Shown here piece after piece: positions 33,301-40,846 of a stretch of 64,000 nt of DNA (its first letter is position 1; each line of letters opens with the position of its first letter). The notes beneath the pieces are model-generated. The model was not told the origin of the DNA. It made no database searches and saw nothing but the letters and a program-made list of their open reading frames with translations. Origin of the DNA: Sulfurovum sp. Its GTDB lineage: Bacteria > Campylobacterota > Campylobacteria > Campylobacterales > Sulfurovaceae. The position numbers and the translations under genes are program-made. The DNA is taken from NCBI GenBank assembly GCA_002733215.1, contig NVUY01000016.1, positions 9,662 to 73,661 of the forward strand. Direction: 5' to 3'.

Positions 33301-33445
33301 GATCGTTGACCTTATTAAAGACAGTGGGGCTAAACCTTTTGCATTGATACATAATTTATTAGGGAAGGATAAATCATGTTGTGCTACATTAGCAGAAAAA
33401 GCGAGTATTGCTGAAATAAGAAAAAAATTTCAAATAGATCAATAG
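30344..33445 (+). CDS. NIT-domain hybrid sensor histidine kinase
   Basis: A 1033-residue membrane kinase. TM1 at about 10-30, a periplasmic NIT-type domain (about 45-300; signature RIAKERLYSAIYMGREGKTGFDKV), TM2 at about 305-325. HisKA follows with His389 (LFLANMSHEIRTPLNG) and a HATPase with DTGIGISEEQ and GGTGLGLAISEKLV. Then comes a degenerate receiver (about 610-735), a true receiver with Asp809 (IIFMDIQMPVMGG) and Lys in LSKPIEL, a linker and a second degenerate receiver-like tail (about 925-1033). No HPt domain is present, so phosphotransfer to an output must be in trans. NIT domains sense nitrate or nitrite. Its end overlaps truA by 7 bp. Confidence 0.9.
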   Translation: MKIINNKNIFNLLIVVVMAVLAFFSYYTYMSYVEYDSSRNSTQSTYFVEEIDNVLDRIAKERLYSAIYMGREGKTGFDKVKEARMAVDSAIIELNTYINANHKFKTYSKRLTAVSKNLKHARTKVDTLSSDYKNIFFEIYHDQIFESLAGAMRIVSLQDASADMKSYLSTYTSFTKLKENTELENTGIFFVLSGSRKMTNEDLMQWDALLVNDTLPEFTALGNQAIISKLNALLTPEEFSKIGANERVQILYGAQAGEYAVSTKEWLRQIEKKMNYIALAQSVLKSTMDKHTESKVSHSKEVMTEYGIGTLFALLLLLVLFVIYYNINKDKQLFEDTLKDIEAVLNSEQQKELKILIDNREINQIYRFLTATIKEANQAKDLFLANMSHEIRTPLNGIVGFTQLLKTTEVTAEQEEFITIIENSSDNLLTIVNDILDLSKIKADKIELENIPFDPIEKFESAIESYGARAAEKDIELGVYIDPDLPATLMGDPTKISQIIVNLISNAIKFTPMAGNIDVSIEKLSETNEDVTLKFAVADTGIGISEEQKSKIFDAFSQADVSTSRKFGGTGLGLAISEKLVAFMGGNLDIESEEDNGSTFFFTLNLNKAEQSLLREKVNMSGTHVGYMVPDMSIERAKNPNLQAYVEYVGAEFTVYEGDDLLSMKKSSLPDILFINHRYCKRENELEKYLKLDTKIVVVTTGELKGKIEALEDQIDRVFYKPINLSKTLKSLKIVNENTNKSKTPQVEINKSNEKFEDIHALVAEDNSINQKLIQNVLNGLGVDVTLVDNGKEALELRQRNEYDIIFMDIQMPVMGGIEATGKIMEYETTHRKHHVPIVAVTANALEGDREKYISEGMDNYLSKPIELDQIKLLIEEYVSHKIVKDEKETIENVNTQNSDNTIRVKKVEAVKTTEVKKVVEQKRRSDVLVYHSIPLIANLYGSILKNLDYDKDIVTDEEVFLDRLDDTEYTFVLYEAVSFAEMPCMIVDLIKDSGAKPFALIHNLLGKDKSCCATLAEKASIAEIRKKFQIDQ

Positions 33446-34161
33446 TAGATCTTAGCCAAATAAAGCCCTTCATGAGGAGCCAGCTTTGTGGAGTATTTTT
33501 TCTGGCACTCTATCTGCTCTGCGAGCTGCGTCAAAGTCATTTCTTCTCTGGCACACTGCATAGAAGCGTCCACCATCATACGTACCTGTGCACGTAAAAA
33601 TCCGTTGGCTTGAAAATAGATAAAATGATAGCCCTGACGTTTCACATACGTACTATGGTAGATCTCCCGAATGTTCGTATGTGTTTCGGTGCCTGTTTTA
33701 TGAAAGAGAGTAAAGTCATGTTTTCCTTCAAAGCATTTGAGTGCCTGTCTAAGAAGGAGAGGGTCGAAATCTGAATAGTGAGAAATGTATTTTTGTTCAA
33801 ATACAGAAGGTTTCTGTGTTTTAAATACATAACGGTAAAGTCTTTTTTTTGCAGAGAAGCGGGCGTGAAAATCATCAGATACTTTTGTAATATGTTTAAA
33901 AGAGATATCTGTGAGTTTACGATTTAAATTGAGTTTTAGTTTTGCCATATCATCCCAATAGTCCGGCAGGTCAAAGTGTATGACCTGACCTGAAGCATGT
34001 ACTCCGGCATCGGTTCTTCCGCTTCCGACAATGGGTGAAGGTATGTGCAGAGAGATGAGTGCGTTTTCTACGGCAGAAGTAATGGTTCTCTTGCTGGACT
34101 TTTGTTTTTGAAAACCCAGATAATGACTTCCATCATATGCTATGATTGCCTTTACACGCAT
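33439..34161 (-). CDS. truA: tRNA pseudouridine(38-40) synthase TruA
   Basis: A 240-residue enzyme. The N-terminus (KAIIAYDGSHYLGFQKQ) is typical, the catalytic Asp51 sits in GSGRTDAGVHASGQVIHF, and RAQVRMMVDASMQ is the C-terminal family motif. It isomerises uridines 38-40 in the tRNA anticodon arm. It is the last gene of a minus-strand unit (glmU, coaBC, uppS, prepilin peptidase, LptF/G-like, truA), 9 bp after the permease gene, and converges with the kinase (7-bp overlap). Confidence 0.96.
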   Translation of the reverse strand: MRVKAIIAYDGSHYLGFQKQKSSKRTITSAVENALISLHIPSPIVGSGRTDAGVHASGQVIHFDLPDYWDDMAKLKLNLNRKLTDISFKHITKVSDDFHARFSAKKRLYRYVFKTQKPSVFEQKYISHYSDFDPLLLRQALKCFEGKHDFTLFHKTGTETHTNIREIYHSTYVKRQGYHFIYFQANGFLRAQVRMMVDASMQCAREEMTLTQLAEQIECQKKYSTKLAPHEGLYLAKIYY

Positions 34162-34170
34162 GGAGATCCC

Positions 34171-35190
34171 TTAGAAGTATCTGGATACACGTTTGGCAAA
34201 AAGCCATTGACCCAGAATACTGATAAGTATAACAGAGAGGATCAAGGTAAATGCATTTCCCCATTTCTCTAAAGAAGATGCAAGGGCATAGAGTAACATG
34301 GTGGTCAGAAAAATAACGATAAATGAACGATTTTGCTGATAACGAGGGTTGATCATCGTAAAAGAAGCCACAATATAAATAGAGAGAAAAGGTATGAGAC
34401 TGATAAAAATCGAAAATAACAATTTTTGCATGATTTTAATATCACTTGCTACATTGCTCCAATAGTTTATGATGGTTTCAAACTTAAAGTCCAACCTGTA
34501 AACACGATCAAAGACTTCGAGACTTTTATATTCTACCTGTTGTAATTTTTTTTCTGAATAGGTATATCCGTACCCTTCGTGGAGTAGCAGGGATACGGCA
34601 CTATACCTGTTATTAAGTTGTCCTGTCTGGGCTGCAAAAAACTGTTCATTTGTTTTATCGGTACGGTTGTAGATGACGATATTTTGAAATATCTCTCCTT
34701 GTTTATCTTCCACATAAATGTAAAAGTCTCCAAATTTTTGACCCAGTCTTCCTGGGACAATGTTGAGTTTTGCTTCAGCTCTTTTCTCATTCTTGAAAGA
34801 TTTATAGAGTTGTTTGCTAAGCGGCATTGCCAAAAGAGAGATGGTCATGAGCAGAATGGAAAAAAGTAAACTCAGCAGTACGAGACTGCGCAGTACAGTT
34901 TTTGCTTTGAGCCCGAGTGCATAGAGTGCAATAAGTTCATTATCCTGAGAAAGTCTTATGAGTACATTGGCGGAAGCAGTGATAAAAGAGAGGGGTAAAG
35001 TATAGAAGATAATATCCGGTATAGAGTAAGAATAAAGTAAAAGCAGTTCTCCAAAAGAGATCTGTATCTTTGCTGTAAACGCGGCGATCCTAACAAAATA
35101 TATGAGTGAAATGATCAAGAAAAAGGGTAGAAATATGGTCAAAAAAGCTTTCGTGAAGTTTAATGATATATACCCTTTGACATTAACCAT
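34171..35190 (-). CDS. LptF/LptG-family (YjgP/YjgQ) lipopolysaccharide export permease
   Basis: About 339 residues from ATG 35188-35190, which overlaps the upstream stop in ATGGTTAA. It has three N-terminal TM helices, with LSFITASANVLIRLSQDNELIALYALG and RSLVLLSLLFSILLMTIS typical of YjgP/YjgQ. A periplasmic beta-jellyroll (about 135-240, FGDFYIYVEDKQGEIFQNIVIYNR) and three C-terminal TM helices follow. With LptB and its partner permease it would extract LPS from the inner membrane. The frame extends 30 codons further upstream but only inside the prepilin peptidase gene. Which of LptF or LptG it is cannot be told here. Confidence 0.88.
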   Translation of the reverse strand: MVNVKGYISLNFTKAFLTIFLPFFLIISLIYFVRIAAFTAKIQISFGELLLLYSYSIPDIIFYTLPLSFITASANVLIRLSQDNELIALYALGLKAKTVLRSLVLLSLLFSILLMTISLLAMPLSKQLYKSFKNEKRAEAKLNIVPGRLGQKFGDFYIYVEDKQGEIFQNIVIYNRTDKTNEQFFAAQTGQLNNRYSAVSLLLHEGYGYTYSEKKLQQVEYKSLEVFDRVYRLDFKFETIINYWSNVASDIKIMQKLLFSIFISLIPFLSIYIVASFTMINPRYQQNRSFIVIFLTTMLLYALASSLEKWGNAFTLILSVILISILGQWLFAKRVSRYF

Positions 35191-35929
35191 AAATGATAGT
35201 TTCCAAAAGTTTTGTTGCCTCTGTGTCATAAAGGTAGACAATGAAAGTGGCCAAGGCCAAAAACGGAACAAAAGGTACACCCGTCTTACGATTCACCAAT
35301 GCAGGTATCATTGCCAGCAGTGCGGAGAGAAAGAGCGCTACAAAAAAGTTTGGAAAGCCAAGGAGGGCACCCATGGTTCCTGCTACGATAACATCTGCTC
35401 CTCCCATAGCTTCTTTCCTTGCGAGAAGGGAAGAGAGAAGACCTATAAGATAGAGTCCGCCCGCAGCGATAACGGCATACATAAGTGCTGAGAGAAATTC
35501 AGGTTGAATGAGTGCAAAAATGAGTGCGGTAAAGTTTACATTGTCCGGTACAGCCATGTATTTAAAGTCTATCATCACCAGTGCAAACAGTGCAGCAAAA
35601 GAAGCAGCGATGAAAGGCAGATACCAGACCAGTCCCAATTTGAAATAGAGTGCTACAAAGATGATGCCTGTAAGAAATTCAACAATAGGATACTGGGCAG
35701 ATATCTTCTCTTTGCAAAAATAACATTTACCTCTCAAGAACAGCCATGAGAAGATAGGGATGTTATGCCACCACTTCAAAGAATTTTGACAGCTTTGGCA
35801 TTTTGATGAAGGAAAAACAATACTTTCCCCTTTGGGTATACGGTAGATCACTACATTTAAAAAAGAGCCGATCATCGCACCAAAAATAAAAATGAGGATC
35901 GTTATTTGCATAAACATACTTTCTATCAT
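35183..35929 (-). CDS. Type IV prepilin peptidase / leader peptidase (PilD family)
   Basis: A 248-residue inner-membrane aspartic protease. It has the N-terminal methyltransferase-domain signature (GSFLNVVIYRIPKGES) with two CxxC pairs (CQSCQNS and CYFCKEK), then MIDFKYMAVPD with one catalytic Asp and MGGADVIVAG with the second, in place of the common GGGD. It processes and N-methylates type IV pilin or type II secretion pseudopilins. No pilus genes lie nearby. It overlaps uppS by 4 bp and the permease gene by 8 bp, so translation is coupled across the unit. Confidence 0.94.
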   Translation of the reverse strand: MIESMFMQITILIFIFGAMIGSFLNVVIYRIPKGESIVFPSSKCQSCQNSLKWWHNIPIFSWLFLRGKCYFCKEKISAQYPIVEFLTGIIFVALYFKLGLVWYLPFIAASFAALFALVMIDFKYMAVPDNVNFTALIFALIQPEFLSALMYAVIAAGGLYLIGLLSSLLARKEAMGGADVIVAGTMGALLGFPNFFVALFLSALLAMIPALVNRKTGVPFVPFLALATFIVYLYDTEATKLLETIIYG

Positions 35930-36615
35930 ACTGCACCTCCAAAGCGTCTGTGTCTTTTCTCAAAATCTTTGAGTATTTTATCTAATTCCTCTGTTGTGAA
36001 ATCAGGCCAGAGTGTAGGGGTAAAGTAAAGCTCAGAATAGCTTACCTGCCATAAAAGAAAGTTTGACAGACGCACTTCACCACTTGTGCGAATTAGTAGA
36101 TCGATATCACTATAAGGGGTTTGAAGTGCAGCAGAAATATCTTCCTGAGATACACTTTTTTTGCCTTCTGCGATCAGTTTGTTGACTGCCTGGGTGATCT
36201 CTGCGCGTCCTCCGTAGTTGAGGGCAAGCACTTGAGTGAGACTGCTGTTTGTTTTAGTACGTTCTTCTGACTCTTTAATACGTTTCTGCAAAGCCTTGGA
36301 AAAGTGATCTATGCATCCTATGGCTTGAAAACGAATGTTATGTTTTTGATAGGTGGGCAGTTCATTTTTAAGATATTGGTCAAGCAGCTTCATCAGAAAC
36401 TCTACTTCAAACTTTGGCCGTTTCCAGTTCTCTGTACTGAAGGCATAGAAAGTGACGGTCTCTATGCTGCTGTGATCAGCACAATAGGTAGTGATGTCAC
36501 GAATGGTTTCTGCACCTGCTTCGTGACCCTTCGTACGCTTCAGTCCACGTTCTTTTGCCCATCTGCCATTGCCATCCATAATGATCGCCAGATGTTTAAG
36601 CGTGGTATCAGTCAT
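35926..36615 (-). CDS. uppS: Undecaprenyl diphosphate synthase
   Basis: A 229-residue cis-prenyltransferase. Asp14 in HLAIIMDGNGRWAKERG binds the Mg-pyrophosphate, TVTFYAFSTENWKRP and LLIRTSGEVRLSNFLLWQVSYSELYF are the other family blocks. It makes C55-PP, the lipid carrier for peptidoglycan and LPS O-antigen sugars, in the cytosol. The ATG overlaps the coaBC stop by 8 bp; downstream it overlaps the prepilin peptidase start by 4 bp. Confidence 0.97.
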   Translation of the reverse strand: MTDTTLKHLAIIMDGNGRWAKERGLKRTKGHEAGAETIRDITTYCADHSSIETVTFYAFSTENWKRPKFEVEFLMKLLDQYLKNELPTYQKHNIRFQAIGCIDHFSKALQKRIKESEERTKTNSSLTQVLALNYGGRAEITQAVNKLIAEGKKSVSQEDISAALQTPYSDIDLLIRTSGEVRLSNFLLWQVSYSELYFTPTLWPDFTTEELDKILKDFEKRHRRFGGAV

Positions 36616-37828
36616 TGCTTAACTTTTTTGCAGCATCAAGTATTTTATGTGAGAGTGTTAATTTGTCGGCACGTCCTAAAAAGACTTGTGCTTCTTTGGT
36701 GATAAAAGTAATTTCATTCTCCTCTCCGCCAAAGCTGCCGGCATCCTGAAGCAAATTATAACACACTGCGTCTACGTGTTTTTGTGTTAAAAGATTGACT
36801 GCGTGGTTTAAGCCTTCTTTGCTGTCCATCTCTGCTTTGAAGGCTATGGTTTTGACATGATCTCTTTTGAGCGTAGAGAGTATGTCCGGATTTTGTATAA
36901 GTTCAATGTGCCATGTTTCACCAAGGGAAGATTTTTTCACTTTGCCTTTTTGTGGTGATTTTATTTTGAAGTCTGCTACGGCAGCTACCATAAATAAATA
37001 GGGTAATTTTTTACTGTTTATAGTTATGTCAAGCATTTTTTGAGTGCATATCAAGAGTGCTTCTGCATCTTCAAAGTTTTCAGATGTAATGGCTTGGGGT
37101 AACCCCTCTGTTCCCATAGAAGTAATGTAATGCACTTTTGCACCTTTAAGGAAGAGAGCAAGACAAAGTGATTTTGCCATCTTTCCTGATGAAAAGTTAG
37201 AGATGTAACGTACTTCATCGATCTTTTCTCTACTTCCCCCGCCTGTCACTACGATGCGTCTGTCTGCCCAAAAATCTTCTCTTAAAAGTGCTCTTGAAAC
37301 TTCAAAAAATATTTCAGAAAGTTCAGCCAAGGCACCATTACCCAAGTCACCACAGGCCAATACTTTTTCTTGAGATTTGATGATCGTATAGTCATTTACA
37401 GAAAGCATCTTAAGGCTTTCTGCCGTGTAGTGGTTTGTAAGCATTTGTGTATTGGCAGCAGGGGCTACAAGCATTCCACCTTTAAAAGCAAGAACTGTTT
37501 GTGTCAAGATGTTGTCAGCTATCCCTCTAGACAGTTTGTTTAATGTATTTGCTGTAGCCGGAGCGACGATGAACACATCACATTTCTTACCAATGTCAAT
37601 ATGGGTAAGCTCAGAACTCCAACTCTCAGACCTTTCTGTCAGTACAGGATTACGCGTGAGTGCTTCAAAGGTAAGGGCTGAAACAAAACGTTCCGCTGAA
37701 GGAGTCATCACTACATGTACCTCTGCCCCGGCTTTTATAAAAAGACGTGCCAGATCACAGGCTTTGTACACAGAGATACTGCCTGTTACACCTAAAAGAA
37801 CAGATTTTCCACTTAAATCAATTTGCAT
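36608..37828 (-). CDS. coaBC: Bifunctional phosphopantothenoylcysteine decarboxylase/synthetase
   Basis: A 406-residue fusion. The CoaC half (1-185) has GSISVYKACDLARLF, the flavin-binding ADNILTQTVLAFKGGMLVAPAANTQM and the active Cys in ACGDLGNGALAE. The CoaB half (about 190-406) starts IVVTGGGSREKIDEVRYISNFSSGKMAKSL and contains VAAVADF. The pair ligates cysteine to 4'-phosphopantothenate and decarboxylates the product on the way to coenzyme A. One base separates it from glmU and it overlaps uppS. Confidence 0.96.
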   Translation of the reverse strand: MQIDLSGKSVLLGVTGSISVYKACDLARLFIKAGAEVHVVMTPSAERFVSALTFEALTRNPVLTERSESWSSELTHIDIGKKCDVFIVAPATANTLNKLSRGIADNILTQTVLAFKGGMLVAPAANTQMLTNHYTAESLKMLSVNDYTIIKSQEKVLACGDLGNGALAELSEIFFEVSRALLREDFWADRRIVVTGGGSREKIDEVRYISNFSSGKMAKSLCLALFLKGAKVHYITSMGTEGLPQAITSENFEDAEALLICTQKMLDITINSKKLPYLFMVAAVADFKIKSPQKGKVKKSSLGETWHIELIQNPDILSTLKRDHVKTIAFKAEMDSKEGLNHAVNLLTQKHVDAVCYNLLQDAGSFGGEENEITFITKEAQVFLGRADKLTLSHKILDAAKKLSND

Positions 37829-37829
37829 G

Positions 37830-39122
37830 TTATTTGGTTCCGAAAAATTTATAAAAGAAGTTTTTGACTGTTTTCATTTCCGTCCTGGAAATGACGAGAC
37901 TGCCTTTTGCTACATCTTTGTTCACTGTTGTACCCGCAGCAATAATGACATCATCTGCTATGGTGACAGGTGCAACTATTTGAGTGTCAGACCCGATAAA
38001 TACATTTTTTCCGATCACAGTTTGGTATTTATTTTTACCGTCATAGTTGCAGGTGATCATACCTGCACCGATATTAGTACCTTCATCAATACTCGCATCA
38101 CCTATGTAAGCAAGGTGACCGGCTTTCACACCGGTGAGAGTAGATTTTTTTACTTCCACAAAGTTTCCTATATGTGTATCAATGAGTTTAGTATCTGGTC
38201 TTATTCTTCCCATTGGACCCACATGAGAGTTTTGAATGTGAGAGTCTTCTATCACGGAATTTGTTTTGATATGCGAAGCAATGATATGAGAAATACCTTG
38301 AATGCTTACACCGTTCTCCAATATACATTCACCTTCAAAAGTAGCTTTGGAATCAATGTAGATGGTTTCAGGCAGACGCATGCTCACGCCTGCTTTCATC
38401 CACTTGGTCTTGATACGTCTCTGCATGATCTCTTCTGCATGCGCAAGGTCCAGTTTTGAATTGACACCTTTAAACTCTTCTTCCTTCACAATGACAGGAT
38501 GTACAGTTTTACCTTCATCCACAGCCATCTTCACAATATCTGTAAGATAATACTCAGCTTGGGCATTATCATTATTGAGTGCAGGGATATAACTGTCGAG
38601 CAACTCTTTTTTAACACAATAGACCCCTGCATTAACTGTCTGTATCTCTTTTTGTGCGGGGATACAGTCTTTTTCTTCTACGATCTCATGTACATTACCT
38701 TCAATAATCACAACACGACCATAACCTGAAGGATCGTCCATTTTGATCACAGACATGTTGATATCAGCATCTCCCTGCATAAGTGATTCGAGTGCCTGCA
38801 TGGTCACAAGCGGCATATCGCCATTGAGTATCAGAGCTTTAGTGTGTTTTACACTCACACCTTTCATCGCACCGCCTGTACCCGGGAACTGTACGGCATC
38901 CTGCATATGAAAATGTACACCATTGTAGTGTGCTTCTATCTCTTTTTGGATGCGTTCTGCTTGATGGTAGAGAACTATCGTGATATCATCAGATATTTTT
39001 TGGGCAGCATCGATAGCATGAAAAAGCATAGATTTTCCAGAAATTTCATGCAGTACTTTAGGAGTAGAAGATTTCATTCTTGTACCTTGACCTGCTGCGA
39101 GTATGACAACACTTATAGACAT
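37830..39122 (-). CDS. glmU: Bifunctional N-acetylglucosamine-1-P uridyltransferase / glucosamine-1-P acetyltransferase
   Basis: A 430-residue enzyme. The N-terminal pyrophosphorylase domain begins VVILAAGQGTRMKSSTPKVLH and includes VLNGDMPLV-type LILNGDMPLV and NAGVYCVKKELL. The C-terminal left-handed beta-helix contains hexapeptide repeats and the signature KAGHLAYIGDASIDEGTNIGAGMITCNYDGKNK. It makes UDP-GlcNAc for peptidoglycan and LPS. First gene of the minus-strand unit; the divergent trmA starts 78 bp away. Confidence 0.97.
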   Translation of the reverse strand: MSISVVILAAGQGTRMKSSTPKVLHEISGKSMLFHAIDAAQKISDDITIVLYHQAERIQKEIEAHYNGVHFHMQDAVQFPGTGGAMKGVSVKHTKALILNGDMPLVTMQALESLMQGDADINMSVIKMDDPSGYGRVVIIEGNVHEIVEEKDCIPAQKEIQTVNAGVYCVKKELLDSYIPALNNDNAQAEYYLTDIVKMAVDEGKTVHPVIVKEEEFKGVNSKLDLAHAEEIMQRRIKTKWMKAGVSMRLPETIYIDSKATFEGECILENGVSIQGISHIIASHIKTNSVIEDSHIQNSHVGPMGRIRPDTKLIDTHIGNFVEVKKSTLTGVKAGHLAYIGDASIDEGTNIGAGMITCNYDGKNKYQTVIGKNVFIGSDTQIVAPVTIADDVIIAAGTTVNKDVAKGSLVISRTEMKTVKNFFYKFFGTK

Positions 39123-39200
39123 TTTTTACACCTTTACGATAAAATACGAAAATTATTTAATTATTGTGATTATATCCAATTGAATTTAAAGGTGTGAAAT

Positions 39201-40343
39201 TTGAACTGTAAACATTTTGGATCTTGTGGCTCTTGCGGGCTTTATGATCTAGGCTACGAAGCACAGCTAAAACAGAAAGAGCTAAGGGTTTCCAAACTTT
39301 TAGCACCATTTTATGAGGGGTCTTTGGAAGTGTTTGATTCCCCTACAGAGCATTATCGTGCACGCTCAGAATTTCGTATCTGGCACGAGGGTGACAGATG
39401 TGATTATGCCATGGGAAGTATTGAAAAAAAAGGTGCTATCAATATAGAAGAGTGTCCGAAAGTTATAGAACCCATAGAAAAACGAATGTGGGCATTACTT
39501 GAAAAGATAAATGCCTCACAAGAGGTACTTAAAAAGAAACTTTTTGCCGTAGAATTTTTGGCAACGACAACAGATGAGTGCCTTATCACGATGTTATACC
39601 ATAGAAAACTCGATGATGTCTGGTCTTCTGAAGCCAAAGTATTGGAAGAAGCACTCAATTGTAAGATCATGGGAAGAAGCCGTAAACAAAAAGTGATACT
39701 CTCCGATGAATTTGTGACAGAAAAGTTAGCTATAGATGATAAAGTATTTACTTATGTACAGTATGAAAGCGGTTTTACCCAACCCAATCCTGTGGTGAAT
39801 GTTAAGATGATAGAGTGGGCTATTACACAGGCTAAAACAGTAGGATATGGAGATTTTTTAGAGTCCTACTGTGGACTAGGTAATTTTACCCTTCCTCTCT
39901 CTCATTATTTTAACAAAGTTTTGGCGACTGAGATAAGTAAAAATTCCATCTATGCAGCATTGGAAAACTGTGGATTGAATGTAGTGAGTAATATTACTTT
40001 TGCAAGACTGGCATCGGAAGAAATGACAGAAGCACTTAACGGAGTCAGAGAATTTACACGGCTTAAAGGCATAGACCTTAAATCATACAACTTTTCCACG
40101 GTATTAGTTGACCCACCTAGAGCAGGACTTGACAAAGGCACTATAGAACTCATTTCAAATATTGAAAACATTATATATATCTCATGTAATCCAGATACTC
40201 TAGCCAGAGATCTAGAGACATTAACAGATACACATACTGTAGTAGAAGCAGCCATGTATGATCAATTCCCACATACCGAGCATGTTGAGTCAGGTGTTTT
40301 TCTGAAAAAAACTGTAAGCAATCATCCCAGCATTTGTCTTTAG
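39201..40343 (+). CDS. trmA: tRNA (uracil-5-)-methyltransferase TrmA
   Basis: A 380-residue SAM-dependent enzyme. The SAM site is in FLESYCGLGNFTLPLS, DPPRAGLDKG is the base-binding loop, the nucleophile is Cys329 (ISCNPDTLARDL) and the C-terminal Glu lies in DQFPHTEHVESGVFL. A Cys-rich N-terminus (CKHFGSCGSCGLYD) is seen in some members. It makes ribothymidine at position 54 of tRNA. The start is TTG with AAAGGTG 9 bases upstream; there is no ATG nearby. Transcribed alone, divergent from glmU. Confidence 0.93.
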   Translation: MNCKHFGSCGSCGLYDLGYEAQLKQKELRVSKLLAPFYEGSLEVFDSPTEHYRARSEFRIWHEGDRCDYAMGSIEKKGAINIEECPKVIEPIEKRMWALLEKINASQEVLKKKLFAVEFLATTTDECLITMLYHRKLDDVWSSEAKVLEEALNCKIMGRSRKQKVILSDEFVTEKLAIDDKVFTYVQYESGFTQPNPVVNVKMIEWAITQAKTVGYGDFLESYCGLGNFTLPLSHYFNKVLATEISKNSIYAALENCGLNVVSNITFARLASEEMTEALNGVREFTRLKGIDLKSYNFSTVLVDPPRAGLDKGTIELISNIENIIYISCNPDTLARDLETLTDTHTVVEAAMYDQFPHTEHVESGVFLKKTVSNHPSICL

Positions 40344-40352
40344 AAGTACCCT

Positions 40353-40784
40353 TTAGTTAAAAAGCAATTTATGTTCTATCATCGCACAGTAGTTCTGTAC
40401 CACATTGATACCGGCATCTTTGACCTTTTGTGCCGCATCATTGTTTATGAGTTTAAGCTGGGTCCAGTAAGTTTTGACATCACCTCGGGCGATGACAGCA
40501 TCAGCGATGGCATCCAGAGCTGCGGGTTTTCTGAAAACCACTACCATGTCTACAGGTACATCTATCTCAGCAAGACTTCTATACACCTTTTCTCCGAGGA
40601 TCTCATCGTATTTTGGGTAAACAGGTATCATTTTGTAGCCTACTTCTTTTAAGTAGTGTGCCACATGATTGCTTGCTTTTGTTGTATCAGGAGAGGCACC
40701 TAACACTGCAATGGTCTTTGCTTCTTCAAAATATTTTTTCATCTCTTCTTGATCAGAGTTCACTCTTGGTAATTCACATTCCAT
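40353..40784 (-). CDS. CoA-binding domain protein (YccU-like)
   Basis: A 143-residue Rossmann-fold protein: KTIAVLGASPDTTKASNHVAHYLKEVGYKMIPVYPKYDEILGEKVY, VDMVVVFRKPAALDAIADAV, and a C-terminal GINVVQNYCAMIEHKLL. This is the CoA_binding_2 family, related to the nucleotide-binding domain of succinyl-CoA synthetase. The physiological role is unknown. Transcribed alone on the minus strand between trmA and ilvA, with a 62-bp divergent promoter region shared with ilvA. Confidence 0.9.
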   Translation of the reverse strand: MECELPRVNSDQEEMKKYFEEAKTIAVLGASPDTTKASNHVAHYLKEVGYKMIPVYPKYDEILGEKVYRSLAEIDVPVDMVVVFRKPAALDAIADAVIARGDVKTYWTQLKLINNDAAQKVKDAGINVVQNYCAMIEHKLLFN

Positions 40785-40812
40785 CTTATGTATCCTTATA
40801 TTGAAATTTTGT

Positions 40813-40818
40813 TATAAT
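40813..40818 (+). promoter_or_regulatory. -10 element of ilvA
   Basis: TATAAT in ATTTTGTTATAATTC, 29 bases before the ATG; TTGAAATT and AATTCAA flank it as a loose inverted repeat. Confidence 0.5.
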
Positions 40819-40846
40819 TCAACCAATATAATATCTAGGAAAGATA

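Noticed and set aside
37452-38459. Plus-strand open frame of 335 codons
   Set aside because: It is antisense to glmU and coaBC, has no ribosome site and shows no domain pattern. Long antisense frames are common opposite such genes.
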